Assembly: GCF_002834385.1 (NCBI RefSeq)
Contig: NZ_PITQ01000002.1
Coordinates: 558,001 to 622,000, forward strand
Direction: 5' to 3'
Length of the DNA stretch: 64,000 bases
Source: Rahnella sp. AA
GTDB lineage: Bacteria > Pseudomonadota > Gammaproteobacteria > Enterobacterales > Enterobacteriaceae
A program made the position numbers and the translations under genes. Positions 20,672 through 28,880 of this stretch are shown here, in pieces; position 1 is the first letter of the stretch; each line of letters opens with the position of its first letter. Below the pieces are notes generated by a model that saw only the letters and a program-made list of their open reading frames with translations, did no database searches and was not told the origin of the DNA.

Positions 20672-21474
20672 ACAAAACTCCCTGTAATCTTTAATGCTTT
20701 GGATTTAAGTTCCATACCTTTAATAATAAAACTTTCTTTGAATGCCTGACGTTCAAAAATGCTCATGATATGAATAGGATCATTTTTGGCATTCATCGAC
20801 CAGGTACTGAAAAGTAATCCATAACTTTTTTTCTGCGATTTAACCTCGCTCTCGACATCAAGTACTGAAGATGCCGGTGGTTTCGCGATGATAATTTGAT
20901 CTGACTTATCACTGATTGAGTTAAAAGCATAAATGTAATTAAGTAAGCGCCCACAATCTACGGCAGCAACATCTCGTTTTTTACGATAATTCGTTAACGT
21001 GGTATTATCTTTTAAATTTGATGGGATCCCGGAGAAATTAATCCCTTTATTAGAGAAACTCGCCGAGTACTCCTTACCCCAGAAAATTTTCTTCTGAACA
21101 TTAAAAACATGTGATTTTAATATCTCATATCCAAAAGTACAGCTATCTGGTTTACAGGTAATCAACTTCTCATCATATGATGTCAATCCGAGAATCATCC
21201 TGCTTTGATAAATTTCATTCAGAAGTTGGGTGAACTGTTCAATCCCACCGCCTTTTAACTGCCCTTCATAGAAATCATCTATTTTTTTAATCTTGTTCGC
21301 CACATCAGCTTTCTTTTTCTGTATTTCTTCATCATGTTTTTTATGAGGGATATAAACCAAATAATACCAGCCAGACACAGAGCCAAGAATAATTGCAAGT
21401 AATACCGCAAGTATAATCCCTTGTTTTTTACCGGGGATACGGCTCGTCTTCCAAAAATACAATCCTTTGTTCAT
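20653..21474 (-). CDS. Bitopic inner-membrane pilus protein, TcpD/CofF-like
   Basis: A 273-residue protein with a short cytoplasmic N-terminus, one membrane helix (about 19-42), a charged coiled-coil region (about 44-66) and a periplasmic domain with cysteines in TCKPDSC, DCGRL and FVCKSG. Position, length and topology agree with TcpD (about 278 residues), part of the inner-membrane assembly complex linking the platform to the secretin. No enzymatic motif. AGGTGA precedes the ATG. Confidence 0.78.
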   Translation of the reverse strand: MNKGLYFWKTSRIPGKKQGIILAVLLAIILGSVSGWYYLVYIPHKKHDEEIQKKKADVANKIKKIDDFYEGQLKGGGIEQFTQLLNEIYQSRMILGLTSYDEKLITCKPDSCTFGYEILKSHVFNVQKKIFWGKEYSASFSNKGINFSGIPSNLKDNTTLTNYRKKRDVAAVDCGRLLNYIYAFNSISDKSDQIIIAKPPASSVLDVESEVKSQKKSYGLLFSTWSMNAKNDPIHIMSIFERQAFKESFIIKGMELKSKALKITGSFVCKSGK

Positions 21475-21481
21475 AAATCAC

Positions 21482-22033
21482 CTAAGAAAGCATCATATTA
21501 AGCAACACAGCCAGAATAACCAGCAAGAACACACTTGCTGCAGCGACACCAATTACAAATAACTTTTGTTTGCGTTTAATGACAAGTTGTCGTTGCTGGC
21601 ATAACGCTGAGATACTCTCTATCCAGGATTCGCTAATTTTTTTAATTCCCAGCTCAGCAAACTCTCCTTCAGATAATTCGCTGATTAAGGCATCGAAAAA
21701 ACCCCTTGTTACTACCTTGTCACTGCCACCGATTATTTTATTGTCTCTGACGATAAGAAAATAAACATCATCACCGTCATTCTCCGCAGTGAAATGATAC
21801 ACGCCATCGCCTAATTCATTTCTGACGAGTATCGCAAAAGGTTCAAGGTCTGAAAATTTTCTTTCAGAATACCCTTTAAGTAATCCGCCATCCGCAGTGG
21901 TGTAAACCAGCTGGCTGTGTGTTTTACGGATTCTATTTAACCACTGTTGGTAATTAGAGCCTTTACCCTCTGCAGAGTCCGACTCCCAGAACAAACCAGT
22001 TAATATGTTATGGCTGAATAAATAATCAATCAT
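21482..22033 (-). CDS. Pilus biogenesis protein, TcpR/CofE-like
   Basis: A 183-residue protein, mostly soluble and acidic, with a single C-terminal membrane helix (about 158-182, KLFVIGVAAASVFLLVILAV), so it is probably a tail-anchored cytoplasmic-face component. The soluble part contains alternating strands (FAILVRNELG, DDVYFLIVRDNKIIGGSDKVV) and resembles the actin-like accessory region replaced by TcpR in TCP systems; this is inferred. It lies between the secretin and TcpD-like genes, as tcpR does. It starts six bases after the secretin stop. Confidence 0.72.
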   Translation of the reverse strand: MIDYLFSHNILTGLFWESDSAEGKGSNYQQWLNRIRKTHSQLVYTTADGGLLKGYSERKFSDLEPFAILVRNELGDGVYHFTAENDGDDVYFLIVRDNKIIGGSDKVVTRGFFDALISELSEGEFAELGIKKISESWIESISALCQQRQLVIKRKQKLFVIGVAAASVFLLVILAVLLNMMLS

Positions 22034-22039
22034 AAGTGA

Positions 22040-23518
22040 TCACTTAGCCGAAGTCGGTGCCCGGTAATAATCAATACCGACTACAGCAACGACAGTGACA
22101 TTAGACTCACTATTCGATGCATCGGCCCCCAGCATTAAGTACGTGTGACCATCATTTGATTCTTGCGCTTCATATTTAGCAACCGTTAGCAAACTTCCAG
22201 CTGACACCATTGTCGTATTATACATTTCTGTTGTCGTTGTCTTAGGCAATTGGACCAAATCAAAGGTCTGAATTTCATTCAGGTAACGTTTAGTAAAACC
22301 ACTCGTCACCTCTATTCTTCCATCGGTTTGCAAACGAGGAGTAATAATAAAACTAGTACCGGTAACTAACTCAGAAGTTTCGATCGCAATATCTTCATTT
22401 GCAGTAAGGTCATTTGTCGTGGTAGTGCGACCAGAGACATAGTTCTGAGTTTGAGTCATATTTAATGGAATCGGGACACCATTGCGTGTCACGAATGTTC
22501 CACTTTGAATAACTTTATTCCCTGTAATCTCATACAAGGCGTTCATCTGGGCGCTGACATTAAGTGAATGGTCTGAACCAGCATAAAAATTACGGCCAAA
22601 TGACATACCGCCATCCATATTGCTTAAGACCTTGTTAGTATCAATTTTTAAGGTTGTTCCACCTTCTTTGTACTGCATGGTGGCTCCAGCCCCCAAATCT
22701 TTAATTTTATTTTTATCTAAGGTAAATATTTTATAAGTAACAACAAACTGCTTATTATTATCTACTTGATATTTATTAAGAACATCATTTAATGCCCGAT
22801 ACTCTGAAGGTCTTCCGGAAAACGTCAGAATAGAGGCATCTTTGAAAATAGTGTACACGCCGCTGGATATGTACTTTTGTGCCATATCATCGACGTCATC
22901 CCAGTAAGACGAATCAAACTTAGTTTCCGACTTTCCTTTTAACCCACCGCTTGAGGTAGAAGCGTTTCCTGCGATATCAAGGCTGGATTCAGTTTTGGTA
23001 TTTTCACCATAAAAATCCATCTTAATAATATAAGAACTGTAGAGATCTAATTTCAGAACATTGTTGTCATCTAATTGAGTATTGACATCATACAACGCCG
23101 CGATATACCGCATAAACTCTTCAAAAGTACCATTGAAATTCACGCCCCGGGTATCATTTTTCGGATCATTCATTTCATCAACTTTTAATGTGCCAGTTCC
23201 TGGTACCGAATAATTCAGCCTGAAGCTAATTTCGGTCTGTTCTGACACGGCATTCATCAATGTATTCAAATCCATTTGTTCATAGGACTGAATGTTGACC
23301 TTTTTTGCCAGGAGTTCCTGAGTCTTTGAATTATAGTCGACTTTTTTTCCGAGAAATGCAGTATCAAACTTTTGATATGGACGCGTTTTTACATCATCCG
23401 GTGTAGTCAATTTTCCATCTTTACCGTCGGTTAATGTCTCTGCATTATACTTTTGGTCAATAGAGGTACAACCCTGTAAAATAAACAGTAGCGAGTAAAT
23501 TCCAATTTTTGTTTTCAT
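22040..23518 (-). CDS. Outer-membrane secretin lipoprotein, TcpC/CofD/PilN-like
   Basis: The gated outer-membrane channel for the pilus. The frame begins at a GTG (23545) overlapping the preceding stop, but GGA six bases before the ATG at 23518 and the compact lipoprotein leader that follows favour that start (492 residues). A lipobox LLFILQGC puts a lipidated cysteine near residue 17. An N-domain region (about 60-190) precedes the secretin core (about 250-490), with TGTSFIITPRLQTDGRIEV, the conserved late secretin strand. It belongs to the PilN/BfpB group of lipoprotein secretins; TcpC has 489 residues. Confidence 0.9.
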   Translation of the reverse strand: MKTKIGIYSLLFILQGCTSIDQKYNAETLTDGKDGKLTTPDDVKTRPYQKFDTAFLGKKVDYNSKTQELLAKKVNIQSYEQMDLNTLMNAVSEQTEISFRLNYSVPGTGTLKVDEMNDPKNDTRGVNFNGTFEEFMRYIAALYDVNTQLDDNNVLKLDLYSSYIIKMDFYGENTKTESSLDIAGNASTSSGGLKGKSETKFDSSYWDDVDDMAQKYISSGVYTIFKDASILTFSGRPSEYRALNDVLNKYQVDNNKQFVVTYKIFTLDKNKIKDLGAGATMQYKEGGTTLKIDTNKVLSNMDGGMSFGRNFYAGSDHSLNVSAQMNALYEITGNKVIQSGTFVTRNGVPIPLNMTQTQNYVSGRTTTTNDLTANEDIAIETSELVTGTSFIITPRLQTDGRIEVTSGFTKRYLNEIQTFDLVQLPKTTTTEMYNTTMVSAGSLLTVAKYEAQESNDGHTYLMLGADASNSESNVTVVAVVGIDYYRAPTSAK

Positions 23519-23541
23519 AGTCATTCCATTAATTTCGCGTA

Positions 23542-24156
23542 TCACTGCTCATCAACAATGAGTACTCTGTTTTTTTGATACAGTTTTATAACCAGACCGT
23601 AATTCTCTGAAGAAAATAATTTCCCCAGATCACCAAGCACATCATCTGTTGTACTACCCGTAAAAGTGATAGTGCTGTAGATGAGATAATCTTTTGAGCT
23701 GTTCCAAAGCATCTTATAGCCCGAATCTTTTGCCCACTGATTCAACCCCTGACTCAGCAAAACATTTTCATGTAATACCAGTGCTCGCGGAAAGGGACTG
23801 GTGGAGGCTGGTGTTGTCAGCCCATAACTTTTCACCAAAGGCGCCGCTGTAGATGTGGCCGGCACAAGAGGCGTCTTTAATACCTGAGCCTTGGCGGGCG
23901 CTGCTCCAGTGGTTACAGGAGAGGGTGTTACAGCTTTCGTAACGTTTGACTCGAATTCTGGTGCCATCAATACCGAAGGATAATCAGTCTGATTATCAGT
24001 GCTCCGGCTATCACTAAAAGGATCACGAACCTGTGCTGCAGTTAACCCTGTTTCAGTGGCTATCGCAGGTACTGATGACAATAGCAAACAGTAGCCAATT
24101 GCTATTTGTAATTTTTGTGCGTCCCTTATGCTCATAAACATACCCGAATCGTTCAT
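23542..24156 (-). CDS. TcpQ-type secretin-associated protein
   Basis: A 204-residue exported protein. The signal peptide (KLQIAIGYCLLLSSVPAIA) and Pro/Thr/Ala-rich linker (about 40-115) precede a C-terminal domain (about 120-204) that fits the TcpQ family (PF10671): VLHENVLLSQGLNQWAKDSG then YKMLWNSSKDYLIYS. In V. cholerae TcpQ stabilises the secretin TcpC. The domain also ends PilL proteins. The start is uncertain: the ATGs at 24156, 24141 and 24135 are all possible, and the last would give the most typical signal peptide. Its stop overlaps the possible GTG start of the secretin frame. Confidence 0.85.
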   Translation of the reverse strand: MNDSGMFMSIRDAQKLQIAIGYCLLLSSVPAIATETGLTAAQVRDPFSDSRSTDNQTDYPSVLMAPEFESNVTKAVTPSPVTTGAAPAKAQVLKTPLVPATSTAAPLVKSYGLTTPASTSPFPRALVLHENVLLSQGLNQWAKDSGYKMLWNSSKDYLIYSTITFTGSTTDDVLGDLGKLFSSENYGLVIKLYQKNRVLIVDEQ

Positions 24157-24199
24157 TTCCGTTGAAACTGAATTATCTCAGTCGATTTAATTTAAGAAA

Positions 24200-25828
24200 T
24201 TATTGTTTTGTCGTGCTGCACCAGGATGTCAGGACAACTGATATTGATTTTGAGTTAATTAAATTGATCCCAGTGCCAGTTAAATTATCGTAGATCGCAG
24301 ACGATGCACTGACTGTCCAGGATGTCGTCTCACTGTTTAAATTAACCTGCAGAGCGACACCCGCTAAGCGCCCAACGGCCCCCAGGTTTGTTCGGTTTTG
24401 TGCCAAATTTGAAAAGTCGCTTTCACTTTTAGCTTCATCACTATCCAGGCCCACATCGGCGCCCACAGATGAAATAGCGGCAACCAGCCTCGGGTACATT
24501 GCCCTTCCGCCTGGCGCTACCGGGCATTTTTGTACATTTACGGTCATGGTGCCGGATTCGGAACTAACGCTACCCGAATAGTCCGTATCTTTTTTCGCAT
24601 CATCAAAATCGTTGCCAAAAGCACGATATTCAATTACCGGAACGGTCAGTAATTCGGGCTGCCCCTTGCTGTCAACGTTACCTGTGTTTTCAACAATAAT
24701 ATTCGCCATTAAAGTCCCGGTAACCGTCTTATTGTCTTTTTCGGTAGTCAGATGCATGGTCTGGTCATCACCATTAACACCGGTACTGTCACCTTCTGAG
24801 ACAGAAAGGCAGGGCAAACTTTTGTTAGCATTTGAATCCCAACACAGACCAGGCTTATTCGTCGAACTTCCCGTCCCGCTGTAAATTTGCAGCCGGTCAG
24901 TATTGTTGGCTTCTATGCATGGCCCGGTCATTCGGGTGTTGATATTCCAGCACATCTTATCGACACCGACTGAACCATCAGATTTTGCATATTTACCTAT
25001 ACCCGTTTCAAAACTAAAGCGGATAGCATAATCAACACTTTGAGAATTCTTCAGATCACCAGTATGTGAAGCTACCGTACCAAAATCTATTGCCTGGTTT
25101 GTTCCAGCTTTGCTGACAAGTACAATTTTCCAATCTTTATCTGCTCCCCCCCTGACCCGGCTCACCACGACAGCTTGTTTATAGTTAAATTTATAATTTG
25201 CCATGGCCAGATCAAAAGCGGGTTTATAATTTTCGAAAAATAAATAATCTGTTTTAACATCTGGAACGAATTTGACAAAAAAATCTACCCGATCGACAGC
25301 CAGAGCTTCAGTAGCACTTCCCACTAAATCCACACGTTCGAGTTGCATACTTCCGTTTTCAGCAATCGGTATTAATTTACAGTGGATATAATCCTGTTCA
25401 AAGTTTCGGTTAACTTGCCCTTTCGTCGGGTCTCCGGTAGAACCGTCACAACTTTTATTCGTAAAATAGGCGCGCTTTGAGCTTGTACCTTTCCACGCTA
25501 AATAATCTGTTGTTTGTACTGAATCAAGTAATCCCGTATTTTTCACACGTTTGTAATAGACATTCTTGTATGAATCGACGCTACCTTTATCCAGTGTATA
25601 TAGTGGATTCGTTAATGGTGTTGCGGAGTTATCCATCGCAATTTCATCTTCATTAACAAACTTTAATACACCGTACATTTCCTGTACCACAGCATTCGCA
25701 ATTATCTGGCGCGCTGCCTCATCAATTTGTTTCTTTTTATAGTGCGCCAGCATGACTAACATTATGCCGATCAGTGCCAAAACGATGATTATTTCCAGAA
25801 GTGAAAAACCAGAATTTCCCTTTCGCAC
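24200..25828 (-). CDS. Large minor pilin, TcpB/CofB-like
   Basis: A prepilin-like protein of 542 residues, starting with GTG. It has an unusually short leader (RKGNSG) before the processing site, with the mature N-terminus FSLLEIIIVLALIG and the key Glu5 present. The N-terminal helix leads to an extended beta-rich body with many cysteines and a C-terminal segment ending SWCSTTKQ. This is the plan of CofB (about 520 residues), whose trimeric C-terminal domain caps the pilus and binds the secreted factor CofJ, and of the smaller TcpB. No shufflon repeats are seen at its 3' end. AAAGG lies about 12 bases ahead of the GTG. Confidence 0.88.
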   Translation of the reverse strand: MRKGNSGFSLLEIIIVLALIGIMLVMLAHYKKKQIDEAARQIIANAVVQEMYGVLKFVNEDEIAMDNSATPLTNPLYTLDKGSVDSYKNVYYKRVKNTGLLDSVQTTDYLAWKGTSSKRAYFTNKSCDGSTGDPTKGQVNRNFEQDYIHCKLIPIAENGSMQLERVDLVGSATEALAVDRVDFFVKFVPDVKTDYLFFENYKPAFDLAMANYKFNYKQAVVVSRVRGGADKDWKIVLVSKAGTNQAIDFGTVASHTGDLKNSQSVDYAIRFSFETGIGKYAKSDGSVGVDKMCWNINTRMTGPCIEANNTDRLQIYSGTGSSTNKPGLCWDSNANKSLPCLSVSEGDSTGVNGDDQTMHLTTEKDNKTVTGTLMANIIVENTGNVDSKGQPELLTVPVIEYRAFGNDFDDAKKDTDYSGSVSSESGTMTVNVQKCPVAPGGRAMYPRLVAAISSVGADVGLDSDEAKSESDFSNLAQNRTNLGAVGRLAGVALQVNLNSETTSWTVSASSAIYDNLTGTGINLINSKSISVVLTSWCSTTKQ

Positions 25829-25861
25829 CGGATGTCTACCTTTTATTATTGCTACGATAAT

Positions 25862-25883
25862 CCCCTCCCTGTACAGGGAGGGG
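25862..25883 (-). other. Perfect 22-bp palindrome between the major and minor pilin genes
   Basis: CCCCTCCCTGT is followed immediately by its own reverse complement. It sits 11 bases past the major pilin stop and about 34 bases before the minor pilin GTG. As RNA it forms a strong hairpin with a small loop. There is no long T-tract after it on the minus strand, so it is more likely a partial terminator or 3'-end protector that keeps pilin mRNA more abundant than distal message. Confidence 0.75.
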
Positions 25884-25893
25884 AAAACTACAT

Positions 25894-26610
25894 TTATTTG
25901 CTGCCTAAGATAACGGCGTTATCTGAGTTATCATTACATGCTTGTGCGGCACGTTCAGGAGTAATGGTAGCGTCACCACCTGCAACCAGACTTCTCAGAA
26001 CACCTTCAACTGCCGTTGCAGCAGCAAGATCTGTATCAAGAGCCCCTGGCACCTCTGGATTAGCACCCGCTGCCGCTGTTGAAACTTCAACATAGTCCCA
26101 TTGGTTACCCAGTTGAGTCAGCACGCTACGACATTCCCCTGCATCCAGCCCGTTGATATCAAGAATGAAGCCTTTAGTGGAATCGGCCTCCGCATCTGTA
26201 GTGAGTTTCACGCCCTGCATCTGGAAGTAGTCACCGGAGATACCGTTTTTGATTTCTGATGCGCTAAGTTGCCCCAATTGAACCAGAGTCGCTACCATAG
26301 GCGCTTCAGCACCTTTAAGGGTTGAAATAGTCGCTGGTGTCAGATTAATTGCATTACCGACTTCCGTTGGATAGATACCTTCATCATGGTAAGCATTGCC
26401 CGCAGCAACACGTATTGAGTTGGTGTTATCCACCAGATCGGTAATGTCCTGGCTGCTGAATGCACGCTGTGCCAGAATAACGACCGCTGCTGCCATGGTG
26501 CCGATAATGCCCAAGACAATGATAACTTCCAGCAAGCTCATACCGCGTTGTTTTTTAAGTTCAGCGAAACGCTTTGCTTTAGCTTTCATTTTCCATACAA
26601 AATTATTCAT
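25894..26610 (-). CDS. Major type IVb prepilin, TcpA/CofA-like
   Basis: The main pilus subunit. The ATG at 26610 is preferred because GGAAAATATT precedes it, giving a 23-residue type IVb leader (MNNFVWKMKAKAKRF...) cut in QRG|MSLLEVIIVLGIIG. Mature residue 1 is Met and Glu5 is present. The next segment VVILAQRAFSSQD closely mirrors V. cholerae TcpA as I recall it. Later cysteines in DAGECRSVL and AAQACNDN fit the disulfide of the D region. The C-terminus DNAVILGSK also echoes TcpA. About 238 residues before cleavage. An ATG at 26622 is possible but lacks a Shine-Dalgarno motif. First gene of the assembly operon. Confidence 0.93.
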   Translation of the reverse strand: MNNFVWKMKAKAKRFAELKKQRGMSLLEVIIVLGIIGTMAAAVVILAQRAFSSQDITDLVDNTNSIRVAAGNAYHDEGIYPTEVGNAINLTPATISTLKGAEAPMVATLVQLGQLSASEIKNGISGDYFQMQGVKLTTDAEADSTKGFILDINGLDAGECRSVLTQLGNQWDYVEVSTAAAGANPEVPGALDTDLAAATAVEGVLRSLVAGGDATITPERAAQACNDNSDNAVILGSK

Positions 26611-26622
26611 AATATTTTCCAT

Positions 26623-27003
26623 AATATAAAAGTTTTTTATTTCTTATGTAGCATGTGAATAAAACAGTTCTGCAGTCATAACCTATTCGTCATTCATTTC
26701 ATCAGAATAGAAGGAATTCAGGCAAATTATTTTATAAACCGCCCACATTAAGACCCTACTATTGATACAAACCATTACTGCTTTCACTACTTACTACCTA
26801 CTCTTTACTTCTTATTCTTAACCCACTCTATTCTCTGGTAGGTTTTTTAATTACTGGATTGATTCCAACATAATGATTTATACCCATCTCTGAGATGAGG
26901 GTATAGTTATTTTTGGTAACATCATAGCCAGCGCATCACATAACGCACCGGGGATTTTCGTTTAAAATAAACTAAGGACGCCACTCACTGCCATGAAAAA
27001 TTA
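26623..27003. promoter_or_regulatory. Pilin upstream region, AT-rich
   Basis: A 380-base gap holding no credible gene, expected to contain the pilus operon promoter on the minus strand. On that strand there is a purine-rich, GTA-repeating tract (complement of 26765-26820) and, upstream of it, T- and A-runs. No unambiguous -35/-10 pair could be picked. A short imperfect hairpin lies at 26880-26904. Confidence 0.5.
26880..26904. other. Imperfect stem-loop in the pilin leader region
   Basis: ATACCC pairs with GGGTAT around an inner ATCT/AGAT helix, with a two-base bulge. It could weakly terminate the lipoprotein transcript or be part of a regulatory leader. There is no T-tract on the minus strand. 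Confidence 0.35.
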
Positions 27004-27354
27004 TCAGAGATTATTTAAGGCAATAGATCTATTCTGCATGCTGTGGAAAGCTGCATTTTTAACTCTGGCGCAGACTAATTGCAACTTTGCATCCAGTTCA
27101 AGCCCGAGAACCTCTTTCGCATCTTTATTTAAATTATCGCCTTCTGATTTGAAAGTAGCATAACTCTTATTCAGCTCTGCAAATTGCTTCGAATACATTA
27201 AATATGCAGCAGGATCAAGTTTCCCCAGAGCAGTAAACTCTTTTAAGCAGGCCTGGCTTCCTGGTTTAGATTGCTGCTGAATGGGCAGTGATTTATTAGC
27301 GCAGCCCGATAAAAAGCCAAAACAACATACAAATAGAATAAATAACTTTTTCAT
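27004..27354 (-). CDS. Small lipoprotein upstream of the pilus operon
   Basis: A 116-residue protein with a lipoprotein signal (MKKLFILFVCCFGFLSGC), lipobox LSGC and lipidated Cys18. The mature part is helical and charged, with no family that I recognise. GAGGTTAGT precedes the ATG. It shares the AT-rich composition and strand of the pilus genes but is separated from the pilin by 380 bases. It has no counterpart that I can name in TCP or CFA/III. It may be a pilus accessory (for example a pilotin-like factor, inference only) or an unrelated cargo gene. Confidence 0.7.
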   Translation of the reverse strand: MKKLFILFVCCFGFLSGCANKSLPIQQQSKPGSQACLKEFTALGKLDPAAYLMYSKQFAELNKSYATFKSEGDNLNKDAKEVLGLELDAKLQLVCARVKNAAFHSMQNRSIALNNL

Positions 27355-27785
27355 ACTAACCTCAACGCGACATCCATGACTTATGCATTTCTATAATTTG
27401 GGATACCTAAATTTTAGTAATTGCACAGTTCCAACACACCTAATGCTTGGGGAGTATACATACTGCATTTTCTTTTTCAAGACAATTATCAACACAAAAA
27501 TATAGCTTATTAATTTTCAATATACATATAAAAAACACATTTATTTGGGTTTAATTAATTATATATTTATCTTTTCAAAACTTGAAAAACAACTCTTATA
27601 ATACAAACTTATTGGTAAGAGTAAAAACAAAGACGTATTCTTAAAATAAATTATGATGATAGATTGAATTAGGTTTTATATAACCCAATTATTGAGGTTG
27701 AGCCTTAAGAGTCAACAGATAGGAAGGAATGGATAACCAGGGGCACAGAAAGTAGCTGAATGCTACTTTCTGTCACTAATAGGAA
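27355..27785. other. AT-rich gene-free stretch between the lipoprotein and cysA
   Basis: Very AT-rich (long runs such as AAAAACAACTC and TTAATTTTCAATATACATAT), consistent with the edge of an acquired segment and with H-NS-type silencing, though that is inference. No open frame with a ribosome-binding site is seen. It should carry the lipoprotein promoter on the minus strand and ends with the hairpin at 27746. Confidence 0.5.
27746..27772 (-). terminator. Hairpin after cysA
   Basis: An 11-bp perfect stem, CAGAAAGTAGC/GCTACTTTCTG, with a five-base loop sits 14 bases past the cysA stop. The T-tract is weak on the minus strand, so termination strength is uncertain; it marks the end of the cysPTWA operon. 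Confidence 0.55.
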
Positions 27786-28880
27786 TCAGGCACTCTTTGC
27801 CAGCTCAATGGATTGTAGCTGTTGGTCCCCCGCATAAAGGCGCCCATTTAGCCCGCCTACATAAAAATAATCACCGCGTTGAGGTGTCTTATTCGTACGA
27901 TTTTCAGAAAGCACAACGGAAAGTGGTTCGTTATGCCAACCCTCTGCCTGCACAATCAACTGCCAAAAATGACCACGCGGGCTTGCTTCAAGCACCCGCA
28001 CAGGAAGCGGACAACGCGCTGTACTTTGTGATGTTATTTCAATTTCCCAGGGGCGCAGGAACAAATCCACATTGCCCTGATGCAAAGGTGGGTTTTCCAG
28101 TGCCCAATGGTACGGCCCCACATACAGCTGTGATCCGCGAATTTCGCCACCGATTTTATTCACTTCGCCCATAAATTCCAACACGAAACGGGTCGCCGGT
28201 TCACGCCAGATTTCCTGCGGCGCGCCCACCTGCTCAATATTTCCCTGACTCATCACGACCACGCGATCTGCAACTTCCATCGCCTCTTCCTGATCGTGGG
28301 TCACGAACACACTGGTGAATTTCAGCTCTTCATGTAACTGACGCAACCAGCGGCGCAGTTCTTTGCGCACTTGTGCATCCAGCGCGCCAAAAGGTTCATC
28401 AAGCAGCAAGATTTGCGGCTCCACGGCCAGCGCACGCGCCAGCGCGACACGCTGTTTCTGACCACCGGAAAGCTGTGCAGGATAACGGTTCGCCAGATGG
28501 CTAAGCTGCACCATTTCCAGCAATTTAGTCACTTTCTGCTTAATAGCTTCAGCATTCGGTCTCTCACGGCGTGGCAGAACGGTGAGACCAAACGCAATGT
28601 TGTCAAACACCGTCATATGGCGGAACAATGCGTAATGCTGGAAGACGAAGCCAACCTGACGGTCGCGCGCATGCAGGCGCGTGACATCTTTGCCGTGGAA
28701 GCTCAAATGCCCGGAACTCTGATTCTCTAACCCGGCGATAATGCGCAGCAAAGTCGTTTTGCCGGAGCCGGATGGCCCGAGCAGCGCAACCATCTCACCG
28801 GAAACAATATCGAGCGAAATATCATTGAGCACCTTCGTGCGGCCAAAGTATTTGTTGATACCGTTAATTTCAATGCTCAT
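27786..28880 (-). CDS. cysA: Sulfate/thiosulfate ABC transporter ATP-binding protein CysA
   Basis: The energy-coupling subunit of the sulfate/thiosulfate importer. The 364 residues include Walker [10 protein letters not shown], the Q-loop, signature LSGGQKQR, Walker [14 protein letters not shown] and switch His in FVTHDQEEA, followed by a TOBE-type C-terminal region. A GGGAGGAAAATC Shine-Dalgarno motif fixes the ATG at 28880; an extension to 28898 is unlikely. It overlaps the end of cysW by 11 bases. In E. coli cysM follows directly; here the pilus region intervenes. Confidence 0.97.
   Translation of the reverse strand: MSIEINGINKYFGRTKVLNDISLDIVSGEMVALLGPSGSGKTTLLRIIAGLENQSSGHLSFHGKDVTRLHARDRQVGFVFQHYALFRHMTVFDNIAFGLTVLPRRERPNAEAIKQKVTKLLEMVQLSHLANRYPAQLSGGQKQRVALARALAVEPQILLLDEPFGALDAQVRKELRRWLRQLHEELKFTSVFVTHDQEEAMEVADRVVVMSQGNIEQVGAPQEIWREPATRFVLEFMGEVNKIGGEIRGSQLYVGPYHWALENPPLHQGNVDLFLRPWEIEITSQSTARCPLPVRVLEASPRGHFWQLIVQAEGWHNEPLSVVLSENRTNKTPQRGDYFYVGGLNGRLYAGDQQLQSIELAKSA

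Noticed and set aside
24200-24600. Shufflon at the 3' end of the large minor pilin, as in R64 PilV
   Set aside because: I found no repeated inverted 19-bp-like segments, no alternative C-terminal frames and no Rci recombinase gene nearby.
14686-27785. An integrative element carrying the pilus genes
   Set aside because: No integrase, transposase, tRNA or clear direct-repeat att sites can be seen at either border.
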